The notes: a model not told the origin generated them from the sequence alone. 64,000 nucleotides of DNA from an uncultured Lachnospiraceae bacterium (GCA_934293575.1 CAKQYU010000013.1:1-64000); one strand, 5' to 3'. Counted from the first letter of the stretch, positions 1 through 8,923 are shown. Program-made: numbers and translations.

Positions 1-303
1 ATATTAAAAGTTTGTAATCCCGTTCATGACTCACCATCGCTGGCTAATCAATCCCGTTTTACTGTTAGGTCGTTTTTTGCTGAGAAACTTAACGAACCGG
101 TTCACCGGCGAGTTCTAGTTTCTCGCATGCAACAAGTACTTAACGAAACCGGATACCGGTTGAGTTCTAGTACTCACTGCTCTAAAACGTTCTCTTGAAA
201 AATCTTTTAAGAATTTTCAGGGTTGTTTTGTTGTTTAATCTTTATTTGGTTTTCATTGTTCTTGCAACAAATGTTGCATTGAGTTTCTGTTAATCAGAAA
301 CAG
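1..303 (-). other. gene-free stretch with tandem hairpins, stable-RNA leader-like
   Basis: No open reading frame is convincing here. Two related imperfect hairpins lie at about 80-122 and 135-176: each has an outer stem (GAGAAACT/AGTTTCTC in the first, AGTACT/AGTACT in the second), the shared shoulders ACTTAACGAA and GAGTTCTAGT, and a CCGG...CCGG tip. Read on the minus strand they follow tRNA-Ser and a stretch with boxA-like wording (GAACAATGAAAACC, about 258-245). A small perfect stem GTTTCTG-N5-CAGAAAC (283-301) sits right behind the tRNA 3' end. By inference this is a processing leader or spacer of an rRNA-type transcript that continues beyond the left edge. No 16S, 23S or 5S sequence is visible, so this stays tentative. 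Confidence 0.4.
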
Positions 304-389
304 CGGAGAGGGTGGGATTCGAACCCACGCGCCCTTGCGGACAAACGGTTTTCAAGACCGCCTCGTTATGACCACTTCGATACCTCTCC
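304..389 (-). tRNA. tRNA-Ser (anticodon UGA)
   Basis: The minus strand folds as a class II tRNA: acceptor stem GGAGAGG/CCTCTCC, anticodon arm with loop CTTGAAA giving anticodon TGA (reads UCA serine codons), a long variable arm as expected for tRNA-Ser, and T arm GGGTTCGAATCCC. Discriminator base is G. The 3' CCA is not encoded. A short hairpin directly downstream may help 3' processing. Confidence 0.97.
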
Positions 390-465
390 AAGCGTCGTTT
401 TTATTTCCTGTCGTCAGCGACATTGACTATATTAACACCAACTTATTTCTATGTCAACAACTTTT

Positions 466-1158
466 TTAAAAATTTTTTAAAAATTTTTCTGCTACAAATA
501 AATCCTCCGGCGTTGTCAATTTTATATTCCGATAATCACCCATAATCACCTTTGATTTTACTCCGGAAAACTGCTCCATAATCATCGTATCATCCGTTAT
601 GTTGACACACTTTTCCTCACGCATTTTATTATACGCAGCAATTAATAATTCAACCCGAAAACTTTGAGGTGTCTGAATCTGCCATAAAGTATTCCTGTCC
701 GGTGTATCAATTCCCATTCCGTTACCGTCTACTATCTTTATCGTATCCTTAACCGGAACTCCTACTGTACATGCATTTGTTCTTACAACCTCTTCAATGG
801 AATCCTCTATTATCTGCTGTGTAATCATTGGCCGGGCACCATCATGAATCAATACATAATCAGAATCTGATACTTCCTGCAACCCATTCCAGACAGACCA
901 ATAGCGCTGTGTACCACCTGCAACAATTTTTTTCACTTTCCGTAAGCCAAAGCGCTCAACAATCTCTTTCTGACAATACGCAATATCATCCTGTCCCGTT
1001 ACCAATACAATCTCCTGTATTTTTGAACATTTTTCAAATTCCAATAATGAGTAAGCGACAACCGGTTTTCCACATATCTCTATAAACTGTTTCGGACATT
1101 CCGATTTCATCCTGCTACCCTTTCCTGCCGCCAACACCAAAGCTGCTATTTTACTCAT
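466..1158 (-). CDS. ispD: 2-C-methyl-D-erythritol 4-phosphate cytidylyltransferase
   Basis: IspD transfers CMP from CTP to methylerythritol phosphate, the third step of the non-mevalonate isoprenoid pathway in the cytosol. The N-terminal nucleotide-binding signature LAAGKGSRM followed by KQF is at about residues 9-20, and IHDGARP follows near residue 100, both diagnostic for the family; 230 residues is the normal length. I take the ATG at 1158 because GGGAG lies 8 bases upstream; a GTG five codons earlier has no ribosome site. It is the last gene of a long minus-strand run that begins several genes upstream, 39 bases after tsaD. IspF is not adjacent. Confidence 0.95.
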   Translation of the reverse strand: MSKIAALVLAAGKGSRMKSECPKQFIEICGKPVVAYSLLEFEKCSKIQEIVLVTGQDDIAYCQKEIVERFGLRKVKKIVAGGTQRYWSVWNGLQEVSDSDYVLIHDGARPMITQQIIEDSIEEVVRTNACTVGVPVKDTIKIVDGNGMGIDTPDRNTLWQIQTPQSFRVELLIAAYNKMREEKCVNITDDTMIMEQFSGVKSKVIMGDYRNIKLTTPEDLFVAEKFLKNF

Positions 1159-1197
1159 ATGTATAACTCCCACTCAGTATATTCAAAATCAATTCAC

Positions 1198-2211
1198 CTA
1201 AAATTTCAGATTCGGAACCGCATTTAAGTCCCAGCCATGTCGAACTCCATTCCGAAAGGCATAATATCCCGCTACACCAATCATTGCCGCATTATCTGTA
1301 CAATAAATCGGAGACGGATGATAAAACTGTATTCCTTCTTTTTCACATTCCTCTTTTAAACGGTTTCTCAACGAAGAATTGGATGCAACTCCCCCGGCAA
1401 TTGCTAATTTGTTTATGCCTTGTTCCTTTGCCGCATGAATTGCATGACCGGTCAACACATCAATCACTGCATACTGAAAAGAAGCCGCAACATCCGCACG
1501 GTTCACTTCTATTCCTTTCATTTCACATTGATTTAAATAATTCAACACAGCAGATTTCAAGCCACTAAAGCTAAAATCATATTCACTGTTTTCTATTTTT
1601 GCCCGTGGAAATGAAATTGCCAAAGGATTCCCTTCCTTTGCCAGAGCATCCACCTTTGGTCCTCCCGGATATCCTAACCCAATTGCACGCGCAACTTTAT
1701 CAAATGCTTCTCCCGCTGCATCATCCCGTGTTTTACCTATAATCTCAAACCGGTCATAATCCAACACCTTTACCAAATGTGTATGACCTCCCGAAACAAC
1801 AAGACATAAAAACGGTGGCTCCAAATCCGGATTTTCAATATAATTGGCCGCAATATGCCCCTTAATATGATGCACACCAACCAAAGGTTTCTTTGCCGCA
1901 TATGCCATTGCCTTTGCCTGCGCCACACCTACCAGCAACGCACCAACCAATCCCGGTCCGTATGTAACAGCAATCGCGTCCATTTCATCCAGGGACATAT
2001 CCGCATCCCTCAACGCCTTCTTAATCACGGGATTTATTTTCTCAATATGCTTTCTGGATGCAATTTCCGGCACAACCCCACCATACAAAGTATGCAAATC
2101 AATTTGCGAATAAATTACATTTGAACAGACTTCCCGTCCATTCTTTATCACTGCCGCCGCTGTTTCATCACAGGACGACTCAATTGCTAATATATAGGTA
2201 TCCTCAGTCAT
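1198..2211 (-). CDS. tsaD: tRNA N6-threonylcarbamoyladenosine synthase subunit TsaD
   Basis: TsaD (Gcp/Kae1) moves the threonylcarbamoyl group onto A37 of ANN-decoding tRNAs, working with TsaB and TsaE. The start ILAIESSCDETAAAV, the metal-binding HHIKGH segment, the SGGHTHL motif and the C-terminal GGVASNSSLR and DNAAMIGVAG blocks are all present, in about 337 residues. The ATG at 2211 is preceded by GGAGG with 5-base spacing; the in-frame TTG four codons earlier overlaps that site and is unlikely. tsaB, tsaE and rimI lie a few kilobases upstream on the same strand, so the whole t6A set except TsaC is in this window. Confidence 0.96.
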   Translation of the reverse strand: MTEDTYILAIESSCDETAAAVIKNGREVCSNVIYSQIDLHTLYGGVVPEIASRKHIEKINPVIKKALRDADMSLDEMDAIAVTYGPGLVGALLVGVAQAKAMAYAAKKPLVGVHHIKGHIAANYIENPDLEPPFLCLVVSGGHTHLVKVLDYDRFEIIGKTRDDAAGEAFDKVARAIGLGYPGGPKVDALAKEGNPLAISFPRAKIENSEYDFSFSGLKSAVLNYLNQCEMKGIEVNRADVAASFQYAVIDVLTGHAIHAAKEQGINKLAIAGGVASNSSLRNRLKEECEKEGIQFYHPSPIYCTDNAAMIGVAGYYAFRNGVRHGWDLNAVPNLKF

Positions 2212-2223
2212 ATAAGCCTCCAA

Positions 2224-2817
2224 TTATTCTTTTTCCTGCGTTGTTGCTTCTTCTGTCGCTACCGCCTGCCAGCCAAGAATTTTCCATTTTCCGTTCTCAT
2301 CCTGTCTTAAAATATAATCCTCCTCCGGATATGCCGAAGCTCCTTTTACTTTTATGACAAGTGAAACCCGGATTTTGGCATAATTTCTGCCATTGTCCGT
2401 ATTGTATTGCACCTGGCTTCCTTCCGCTACCGAAAAATTAACAAATTTCTTTTCATCATCATTATAGCTTTGTATCTCTTCTTTTAATCCGGAAAGCTGG
2501 TCTTCCTCCGAATTATACTGTAACAATTCGTCATCAAACAGTTGACGGATATCTTTATTCACTGTCTCTAGTTCTTCCTCTGTAAACGTTCCGTTATATG
2601 CATATTTTAAATATGTATTATGCAGCTTTACCGTTTCCCTGACCGTCTTTGGATAATCATTTTCAAAATCATAATTCAAAAGCTTCTCCGCCTCTGTCTG
2701 ATTGAAGCTTTCTTTTTGCTTGGCAGAATGATTTCCCAAATAAACATAGTAAAACAATGCACCAATTACTATGACCAACATAATCAATGTAAATGCTTTG
2801 ATATCCATTTTTTTCAT
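2224..2817 (-). CDS. membrane-anchored DUF6715-type protein of unknown function
   Basis: A 197-residue protein with one N-terminal membrane segment (about residues 8-27) and a soluble, acidic extracytoplasmic part ending in a TTQEKE tail. The overall form resembles a family I know as DUF6715 in Lachnospiraceae, a recollection rather than a search result. No catalytic motif can be seen. The C-terminal half contains a compact sheet-like stretch ending GKWKILGWQAV, typical of small lumenal lipoprotein-like domains. Start ATG overlaps the rnz stop in ATGA, and GGAGG lies 7 bases upstream, so translation is coupled to rnz. Function unknown. Confidence 0.75.
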   Translation of the reverse strand: MKKMDIKAFTLIMLVIVIGALFYYVYLGNHSAKQKESFNQTEAEKLLNYDFENDYPKTVRETVKLHNTYLKYAYNGTFTEEELETVNKDIRQLFDDELLQYNSEEDQLSGLKEEIQSYNDDEKKFVNFSVAEGSQVQYNTDNGRNYAKIRVSLVIKVKGASAYPEEDYILRQDENGKWKILGWQAVATEEATTQEKE

Positions 2818-3731
2818 TCTGATTCCTCCTCAAACAACAAAGTCGTAGTTCGACGATCCTTTGCAATAATTGTGTTCGGAAATATCTTTCTGACTGCATC
2901 CTTGTAATCCGCCGGGCGAACCAATGACGGCGAATAATGTGTCAGCCACATTTCTTTTACCTCTGCCTGTTTTGCGAGTTTGGCAGCTTCATAAAATGTC
3001 ATATGTTTATGTTCAATTGCCTTTTGCTCCTTTGAAGCTTCTCCATACATTCCTTCACATATAAACAAATCAGAACCCATTGCATTTTTGACAATGCTCT
3101 GTGTCGGACGTGTATCGGTACAATAGGTCAGTTTTATTCCTTTTCTCGGTTCGCCAAGCACCATATCCGGAGTATAAATGACACCATTTTCTTCAATTGT
3201 ATCACCCTTTTGTAAACGGCTCCAGTAGGTCATTGGAATCTGCTGCTTTCTCGCCCTGTCAACATCAAATTTCCCTGCCCGGTCAACTTCAAGACTATAA
3301 CCGTAACAGGTCACATTATGATTCACACGGAATGCATTGATTCGCAGCCCATGAAAAGTAAAACTCTCTTCTTCCTTAGAAAGCTCAATAAATTTTATTT
3401 CAAACGGCAGTTCCGGGGCAATCATCCGCAACGCATTCACAATTTTTTCAAGGCGCTTCGGTCCAATCATTGTAATTGGCTCCGTTCTTTCCGCATTACC
3501 CAATGTAAGCAAAAGTCCCGGCAATCCACTAATATGATCTGCATGAAAATGTGTAAAACAAATCACATCAATCGGCTTTACCGTCCATCCCTGTTGTTTG
3601 ATAGAAACCTGTGTGCCCTCTCCGCAATCAATTAATACATTCATTCCATTATATCTCACCATTAATGAAGTTAATGCCCTATTCGGAAGCGGCATCATCC
3701 CTCCGGTTCCCAACAAACAAACATCTAACAT
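2814..3731 (-). CDS. rnz: ribonuclease Z / tRNase Z-type metallo-hydrolase
   Basis: A 305-residue metallo-beta-lactamase fold enzyme of the RNase Z group, which trims tRNA 3' ends. The zinc motif THFHADH lies near residues 61-67, preceded by the family's LIDCGEGTQ, and the distal histidine motifs (KHMTFYEAA and LTHYSP) are present, as is the long exosite-like insertion after residue 140. Its place next to tsaD fits tRNA maturation. Its stop overlaps the start of the downstream membrane gene by 4 bases. Confidence 0.9.
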   Translation of the reverse strand: MLDVCLLGTGGMMPLPNRALTSLMVRYNGMNVLIDCGEGTQVSIKQQGWTVKPIDVICFTHFHADHISGLPGLLLTLGNAERTEPITMIGPKRLEKIVNALRMIAPELPFEIKFIELSKEEESFTFHGLRINAFRVNHNVTCYGYSLEVDRAGKFDVDRARKQQIPMTYWSRLQKGDTIEENGVIYTPDMVLGEPRKGIKLTYCTDTRPTQSIVKNAMGSDLFICEGMYGEASKEQKAIEHKHMTFYEAAKLAKQAEVKEMWLTHYSPSLVRPADYKDAVRKIFPNTIIAKDRRTTTLLFEEESE

Positions 3732-3744
3732 TTTATTCCCCTTT

Positions 3745-3954
3745 TCATAACATTTCTTTTTGTATGGTACGCTTTGCGGGATTTAAGAAATCCTCATCCA
3801 ATCGGTCTGCACATTTTTCGCACAGATGAATCTCCCATACGATTCCATCTTTTTTTGAAAAATATCCCCATTCTTTTCTTATGAAGATATAGTCTTCCTT
3901 TAAAATATTATTCTCAACCACAAGTTTTTTCCCACATTTATTACAGATTATCAT
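3745..3954 (-). CDS. small zinc-ribbon protein, unknown function
   Basis: A 69-residue protein with two Cys pairs, CNKCGKK near the N terminus and CEKCADRL near residue 50, spaced as in a treble-clef or zinc ribbon. The start at 3954 is backed by GGAGG 6 bases upstream, and it is only 13 bases ahead of rnz, so it is likely a real gene of the same transcript. A perfect inverted repeat at 3975-3998 lies just upstream. No specific function can be assigned. Confidence 0.75.
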   Translation of the reverse strand: MIICNKCGKKLVVENNILKEDYIFIRKEWGYFSKKDGIVWEIHLCEKCADRLDEDFLNPAKRTIQKEML

Positions 3955-3974
3955 GTAAAACCTCCGTTTTTCTC

Positions 3975-3998
3975 ATAATTGTATTCATTCACAATTAT
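3975..3998. promoter_or_regulatory. palindrome upstream of the zinc-ribbon/rnz group
   Basis: ATAATTGT, 8-base spacer, ACAATTAT: a perfect 8-bp inverted repeat in the 85-base gap between rimI and the zinc-ribbon gene. It has the size of a dimeric repressor site. No regulator family can be named from it. Confidence 0.4.
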
Positions 3999-4039
3999 AT
4001 TAGAGGAATCTTTCCGATAATACCAGTGGTAAATACTGT

Positions 4040-4492
4040 TTATTCTTTTTCGAAACGACATTCCATAATCAGGGCATCATCCAATGGATCACTGTAATAA
4101 TCCTTCCTTTCCCCAATCACGGAAAAATCTCTGTTATGATAAAACCGTCTTGCATTTTCATTTTGTTTTCGGACTTCCAGCAATAATCTTTTTGCATTAT
4201 GTAAACTTGCAGCGACTTTCACTTCATTTAAGAGTTTCCGACCAATTCCATTTTGCCTGTAATCCTTGTCAACCGCAATATATAGCAATTCCGCCTCATC
4301 CATAAGTACCATCATCCCTGCAAATCCCACAATATGATTTTTACTTTGTGCAACAAAGAAATGGTTATAATCATACTTTAATGTGTCCATTAACATCTCT
4401 TCCGTCACCCGCTCCGGCAGGCAGCGTTTTGCCAGCAATTCGACTTCTTTGCAATGTTGTGCTTTTAACGGTAACAAAACAACTTCATCCAT
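4040..4492 (-). CDS. rimI: ribosomal-protein S18 alanine N-acetyltransferase-type GNAT
   Basis: A 150-residue GNAT acetyltransferase. The acetyl-CoA loop RQNGIGRKLL (about residues 79-88) and the following LLEVRKQNENARRFYHNRDF block match RimI, which acetylates the N-terminal alanine of ribosomal protein S18. The gene starts inside the end of tsaB (8-base overlap), the usual tsaB-rimI arrangement of Firmicutes, which supports the assignment over a generic GNAT. Confidence 0.88.
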   Translation of the reverse strand: MDEVVLLPLKAQHCKEVELLAKRCLPERVTEEMLMDTLKYDYNHFFVAQSKNHIVGFAGMMVLMDEAELLYIAVDKDYRQNGIGRKLLNEVKVAASLHNAKRLLLEVRKQNENARRFYHNRDFSVIGERKDYYSDPLDDALIMECRFEKE

Positions 4493-5189
4493 TTTCCCTT
4501 TTCATACGCTCTCTTTCTGCCTGTGACAACCTTAAATACTCCGGCACAAAATCATCCGCACTTTCCGTTTTGCCCTGCTTATAATAGGACATCGCTCGCA
4601 CTCCGACCGCTCCGGCTCTCTGATTGTTTTGATGTGCCGGTGCAAATGAAAACGGAACCATCATTTTTTCTTCAATAATTTCCCGATAAACACTTACTCC
4701 GTCACCTAAAAAGATTACGGATTGATTTCTTTCATTCAGCATCTGAATGATTTGATCAATTCCTACCGCCATCTGATCTTCCAATACCGTAAGTTCTCCA
4801 TCACAAAACTGATAGATTCCGGTATAGACCTGATTCCGGCGTGCATCCATCAAAGGGCAGATTAAAGCATCTGCTCCATATAAATTCATTGCCAGTCCTT
4901 CTACCGTCGGAATTCCAATAACCGGTTTATCTAAGGTAAGCGCCAGCCCCTTCACGGTTGCCGCTCCGATTCGCAATCCAGTAAAAGAACCCGGTCCCTT
5001 CGCCACTGCAATTGCATCTACAGACTGCAAATCCGTTTCTGTCATTTTTACGATTTCATCCAGCATTGGTAAAAGTGTCTGGGAATGTGTTTTTTTATAA
5101 TTGATTGTATATTCCGCTACCAGCGTATCATCTTCCACAATTGCCACAGATGCTACCAACCCTGAACTGTCTACTGCTAATATTTTCAT
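4485..5189 (-). CDS. tsaB: tRNA threonylcarbamoyladenosine biosynthesis protein TsaB
   Basis: TsaB is the ASKHA-fold partner that scaffolds TsaD in t6A synthesis. The N-terminal ILAVDSSGLVASVAIV and the GPGSFTGLRIG motif (about residues 66-76) are diagnostic; 234 residues is normal. The start at 5189 has a GAGGATG site upstream. It lies 25 bases after tsaE and overlaps rimI. Confidence 0.95.
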   Translation of the reverse strand: MKILAVDSSGLVASVAIVEDDTLVAEYTINYKKTHSQTLLPMLDEIVKMTETDLQSVDAIAVAKGPGSFTGLRIGAATVKGLALTLDKPVIGIPTVEGLAMNLYGADALICPLMDARRNQVYTGIYQFCDGELTVLEDQMAVGIDQIIQMLNERNQSVIFLGDGVSVYREIIEEKMMVPFSFAPAHQNNQRAGAVGVRAMSYYKQGKTESADDFVPEYLRLSQAERERMKRENG

Positions 5190-5214
5190 ATCTTACATCC
5201 TCTTTTTCATCGAA

Positions 5215-5652
5215 TCACACATTATAAACCGTTATCTTCCGATAATCAAATCCTTTTTCCAAATCTTTGGAAATCACAACCTTTGTATAATGTTGCGGCC
5301 AGATTTCCTCAATCATATCCGCCCATTCAATCAGACAGACACCATCTCCGTAAACCATCTCCGTATAACCGATTTCTTCCATTTCGTCAATATCCTCAAT
5401 TCGATATACATCAAAATGATATAGTTTTCTGTCGCTTCCGTCATATTCCTGAACAATCGTAAAGGTAGGGCTGTTTACATAATCCTCCACTCCCATACCA
5501 TTTGCAAATCCCTGTGAAAATAAGGTCTTACCGACACCCAAATCTCCAATCAGGCAAAAAACATCTCCCGCCTGAGCCTGTTGTCCCAATTCTTTTGCGA
5601 TTGCAAATGTCTGTTCCGGATTTTGACTTTCATATTCTGTTTTATTTTCCAT
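5215..5652 (-). CDS. tsaE: tRNA threonylcarbamoyladenosine biosynthesis ATPase TsaE
   Basis: TsaE is the P-loop ATPase of the TsaBDE complex. The Walker A GDLGVGKT is at about residues 38-45 and the family motifs SPTFTIVQEY and YHFDVYRI follow. Three candidate starts exist (GTG 5664, ATG 5658, ATG 5652); GGTGAT placed 4 bases before 5652 gives the best anti-SD spacing, so I use that (145 residues). The gene begins inside the end of the YcxB-like gene, which suggests translational coupling. Confidence 0.92.
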   Translation of the reverse strand: MENKTEYESQNPEQTFAIAKELGQQAQAGDVFCLIGDLGVGKTLFSQGFANGMGVEDYVNSPTFTIVQEYDGSDRKLYHFDVYRIEDIDEMEEIGYTEMVYGDGVCLIEWADMIEEIWPQHYTKVVISKDLEKGFDYRKITVYNV

Positions 5653-6244
5653 TTTCATCACCACTTGTTTCTATATTCCGGTTTCGTATTTTCCCCGACA
5701 TCTTTACTCCTGCTTTTTTTGCACAGGTCGACATATAAGAGACAATCTGCATCTGTTGTTCTCCCATCGCACTCTTTGGAAATACAAATGCATGTATTTT
5801 ACTGCTGTACACAAGATATTGAGAAGATGTCTCCACAATTTTCATTAACTGATTCCATGCAATACTCTGGCTTTGTTCCTCCTGCGATACCGTAATACCC
5901 TCTTCATTCAATGTATAAGTCAACGGTTTTTTGTATGCAGGATTCCTTTTCGCCTGGCTTTTGGCTCTCGACAACAAGGTAAGCGGTTCCAATACCGTAA
6001 ACCATAATGCAACAATTAACAAAACCACCTTATTCTGATCACCCAGATTTTGAAAAGACGATACCAACATAACAACCGCAATCAAAGACATCAATATGCC
6101 TATCACTCCGGAAAGCCTGAAATAACTGTGATGGATGGAAAAACGAAACACCTCTTTGGCTGTCATTTTCACATCAAATGTATAACCCGATTTGTCATTT
6201 CTTTCACTCAACTGTTTTTCCTCATTTCTGTCCTTATCGGACAT
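5642..6244 (-). CDS. YcxB-like membrane protein
   Basis: A 200-residue protein with two membrane segments (about residues 43-62 and 71-88) followed by a soluble domain containing TYTLNEEGI, IAWNQLMKIVET and YSSKIHAFVFPKSAM. This order is typical of the YcxB-like (PH-related) family; function unknown. It lies 16 bases after tex, but the start has no clear ribosome site, so a later start is possible. Its end overlaps tsaE. Confidence 0.75.
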   Translation of the reverse strand: MSDKDRNEEKQLSERNDKSGYTFDVKMTAKEVFRFSIHHSYFRLSGVIGILMSLIAVVMLVSSFQNLGDQNKVVLLIVALWFTVLEPLTLLSRAKSQAKRNPAYKKPLTYTLNEEGITVSQEEQSQSIAWNQLMKIVETSSQYLVYSSKIHAFVFPKSAMGEQQMQIVSYMSTCAKKAGVKMSGKIRNRNIETSGDENGK

Positions 6245-6260
6245 TTTATATTTGTTTTTA

Positions 6261-8405
6261 CTATAAAATCATCGATAACTGAATACGTTTGCGTTTCAAG
6301 TCAACACTTAAAACTTTCACTTCCACAACATCTCCGACACTCACCACTTCCAGTGGGTGTTTTACAAATTTCTTATTGGTCAACTGGGAAATATGTACCA
6401 ATCCATCCTGATGCACTCCGATATCAACAAATGCGCCAAAATCAATTACATTCCGAACAACACCCTTTAACACCATTCCTTCCGTCAAATCTTCCATATT
6501 CATTACATCAGTTCGAAGAATTGGTTTCTGCATTTCGTCACGTGGATCTCTTGCCGGTTTTTCCAGTTCCTTGATGATATCATCCAGTGTCAACTCACCA
6601 ATACCCAGTTCAAGTGCCAGCTGGCTTCTGTTTTTGGCAACCATAGACAGTCCCAATAATCCCTGACTGGTAATATCCTTCAAAGAATATCCAAGCTTTG
6701 TTAATAATTTTTGTGCGGCATCATAACTTTCCGGATGCACACTTGTTGCATCAAACGGATTATCTCCATCTGAAATTCTCATAAAACCTGCACATTGCTC
6801 AAATGCTTTCGGTCCCAATTTTGCAACCTTCAGTAATTCTTTTCGATTATGGAATCGTCCGTTTGCTTCCCGATAAGCAACAATATTCTTCGCAATAGTT
6901 TTTGTGATTCCCGAAACATATTCTAACAAAGAAACGGATGCCGTATTCAAATCCACACCAACTTTATTTACGCAATCTTCCACAACAGCATTTAACGCGT
7001 CTCCCAATTTCTTTTGATTCATATCATGCTGATACTGTCCAACACCGATTGATTTTGGGTCAATTTTAACAAGTTCTGCCAGTGGATCCTGCAATCTTCT
7101 CGCAATCGACGCTGCACTTCTTTGTCCTACATCAAAATTCGGAAATTCTTCTGTTGCCAGTTTGCTTGCAGAATATACAGATGCTCCTGCTTCATTTACA
7201 ATTACATACTGTACACGCTCCGGAATTTCCTTCAACAATTCTACAATGACCTGCTCCGACTCTCTTGATGCCGTTCCGTTTCCGACGGAAATCAGGCTGA
7301 CATTATATTTTTTAATTAAATTATGTACGATTTTCTTTGCCTCCGCTACCTTTTTTTGCGGTTCTGTCGGATATACAACTACCGTATCCAACACTTTTCC
7401 CGTTGCATCAACAACTGCCAGCTTACAACCTGTTCGAAATGCCGGATCCCATCCAAGTACAACATGTCCCGCTACCGGCGGCTGCATCAAAAGTTGCGTC
7501 AAATTCTTTCCAAAAACCGTAATTGCTCCGTCTTCCGCTTTTTCGGTCAATTCATTGCGGATATCACGTTCTACCGCACCCGCTATCAATCTCTTATAAC
7601 TGTCAGCGATTGCCCGGCTTAAAAGCGGTGTTGTATTCGGATTGTCTTTTACAATCACATGTTTTTCCAGATAATTAATAATCCGTTCCTCCGGTGCGGC
7701 AATTTTAACCGTGATAAATTTTTCTTTCTCTCCACGATTAATTGCCAAAACACGATACCCGGCAGCTTTTGCAACCGGCTCTTCAAAGTCATAATACATT
7801 TCATAAACCGAAGATACCTCTTTATCTTTTGCAAGTGTTACAATTTTTCCTTCTTTGAAGGTGATATCCCGGATATAAGTACGATACTCTGCATTATCCG
7901 AAATTCCTTCTGCAATAATATCCAAAGCACCCTCTATTGCTTCTTCTGTTGTTGATACACCTTTTTCTTCCGACAAATAGGCTTTTGCCTCCTCGTCAAC
8001 CGAATCAGAAGTCATCTGCAGCATAATAATATTTGCCAGTCCCTCTAATCCTTTTTCCTTTGCTATTGTTGCTCTGGTTCTTCTCTTTTGTTTGTATGGA
8101 CGATACAAATCCTCAACTGCAACCAATGTCATAGCATCCTGAATCTGTTTTTTCAGTTCCGGTGTCAACTTGTCCTGTTCCTCAATACTGGCTAACACTG
8201 ACTCCTTGCGTTCCTCTAGATTTCTCAAATAAGACAGTCTGTCGTACAACTGCCGCAGCACTTCATCATTTAAGGAACCGGTTACTTCCTTACGATACCG
8301 GGCAATAAACGGAACCGTCGAGCCTTCATCCAGCAACTTTATCGTTGCCTCCACCTGACTTACTTTAATTCCCAATTCCTGCGCTATTATTTTTGCAATA
8401 TCCAT
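6261..8405 (-). CDS. tex: Tex-family RNA-binding transcription accessory protein
   Basis: A 714-residue Tex protein, a nucleic-acid binding factor linked to transcription and RNA turnover. Visible in order: the N-terminal helical part with VPFIARYRKEVTGSL, the YqgF-like RNase H fold (GWDPAFRTGCKLAV, about residues 320-333), helix-hairpin-helix repeats (YVSGITKTIAKNIV), and a C-terminal S1 domain beginning GMVLKGVVRNVIDFGAFVDI. Length is slightly under the 720-780 usual for the family. GAGGA is 8 bases before the start. It heads the run toward tsaE. Confidence 0.95.
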   Translation of the reverse strand: MDIAKIIAQELGIKVSQVEATIKLLDEGSTVPFIARYRKEVTGSLNDEVLRQLYDRLSYLRNLEERKESVLASIEEQDKLTPELKKQIQDAMTLVAVEDLYRPYKQKRRTRATIAKEKGLEGLANIIMLQMTSDSVDEEAKAYLSEEKGVSTTEEAIEGALDIIAEGISDNAEYRTYIRDITFKEGKIVTLAKDKEVSSVYEMYYDFEEPVAKAAGYRVLAINRGEKEKFITVKIAAPEERIINYLEKHVIVKDNPNTTPLLSRAIADSYKRLIAGAVERDIRNELTEKAEDGAITVFGKNLTQLLMQPPVAGHVVLGWDPAFRTGCKLAVVDATGKVLDTVVVYPTEPQKKVAEAKKIVHNLIKKYNVSLISVGNGTASRESEQVIVELLKEIPERVQYVIVNEAGASVYSASKLATEEFPNFDVGQRSAASIARRLQDPLAELVKIDPKSIGVGQYQHDMNQKKLGDALNAVVEDCVNKVGVDLNTASVSLLEYVSGITKTIAKNIVAYREANGRFHNRKELLKVAKLGPKAFEQCAGFMRISDGDNPFDATSVHPESYDAAQKLLTKLGYSLKDITSQGLLGLSMVAKNRSQLALELGIGELTLDDIIKELEKPARDPRDEMQKPILRTDVMNMEDLTEGMVLKGVVRNVIDFGAFVDIGVHQDGLVHISQLTNKKFVKHPLEVVSVGDVVEVKVLSVDLKRKRIQLSMIL

Positions 8406-8443
8406 TTTCTATTCCTCAAACCTTCTTAAATTATTTTCTGAAT

Positions 8444-8923
8444 TTATAAATCCAGACAAATCGTTACGTCCTTTGGTTCAAAGGCACGATAACTTACTCC
8501 TGCCATATTAAACATCATTTTTGATGCCATAGTTGATTCCGTATCGGCATATTTGTCGGACAGATATACAATCTCCTTAATTCCGCTTTGTATGATTGCC
8601 TTTGCACATTCATTACACGGAAACAAAGTAGAATAGCAGGTTGCCCCTGCAAGAGAACCTCCTCCGTAATTCAAAATGGCATTTAATTCTGCATGGCATA
8701 CAAAGAAATACTTGTTTTCCAGCGGTTTTCCAACACGCTCCCATGGCATATCATCATCCTTACATCCGGACGGCATACCGTTATATCCTACGGATAATAT
8801 TTTGTTATTCCTGTCTACGATACAGGCTCCTACCTGCGTATTCGGATCCTTGCTTCTTTGTGCCGAAAGCAATGCAATCCCCATAAAATACTGATCCCAA
8901 CTCAAATAATCTTCTCTTTTCAT
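8444..8923 (-). CDS. comEB: dCMP/cytidine deaminase family protein (ComEB-type)
   Basis: A 159-residue zinc-dependent deoxycytidylate deaminase, which makes dUMP for thymidylate synthesis. The catalytic CHAELNAI (His and Glu, about residues 76-83) and the zinc cysteines in FPCNECAKAII are present, and the DPNTQVGACIV and GYNGMPSG motifs match dCMP deaminases. GGGAGG precedes the start. ComEB is the name used in Firmicutes, although the protein is not itself a competence factor. Confidence 0.92.
   Translation of the reverse strand: MKREDYLSWDQYFMGIALLSAQRSKDPNTQVGACIVDRNNKILSVGYNGMPSGCKDDDMPWERVGKPLENKYFFVCHAELNAILNYGGGSLAGATCYSTLFPCNECAKAIIQSGIKEIVYLSDKYADTESTMASKMMFNMAGVSYRAFEPKDVTICLDL

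Noticed and set aside
80..176. Integron attC-like sites (ACTTAAC fits RYYYAAC, GTT on the other side)
   Set aside because: The other core reads GTTCTAG, which does not fit GTTRRRY; there is no integrase and the position behind a tRNA and boxA-like stretch fits a stable-RNA leader better.
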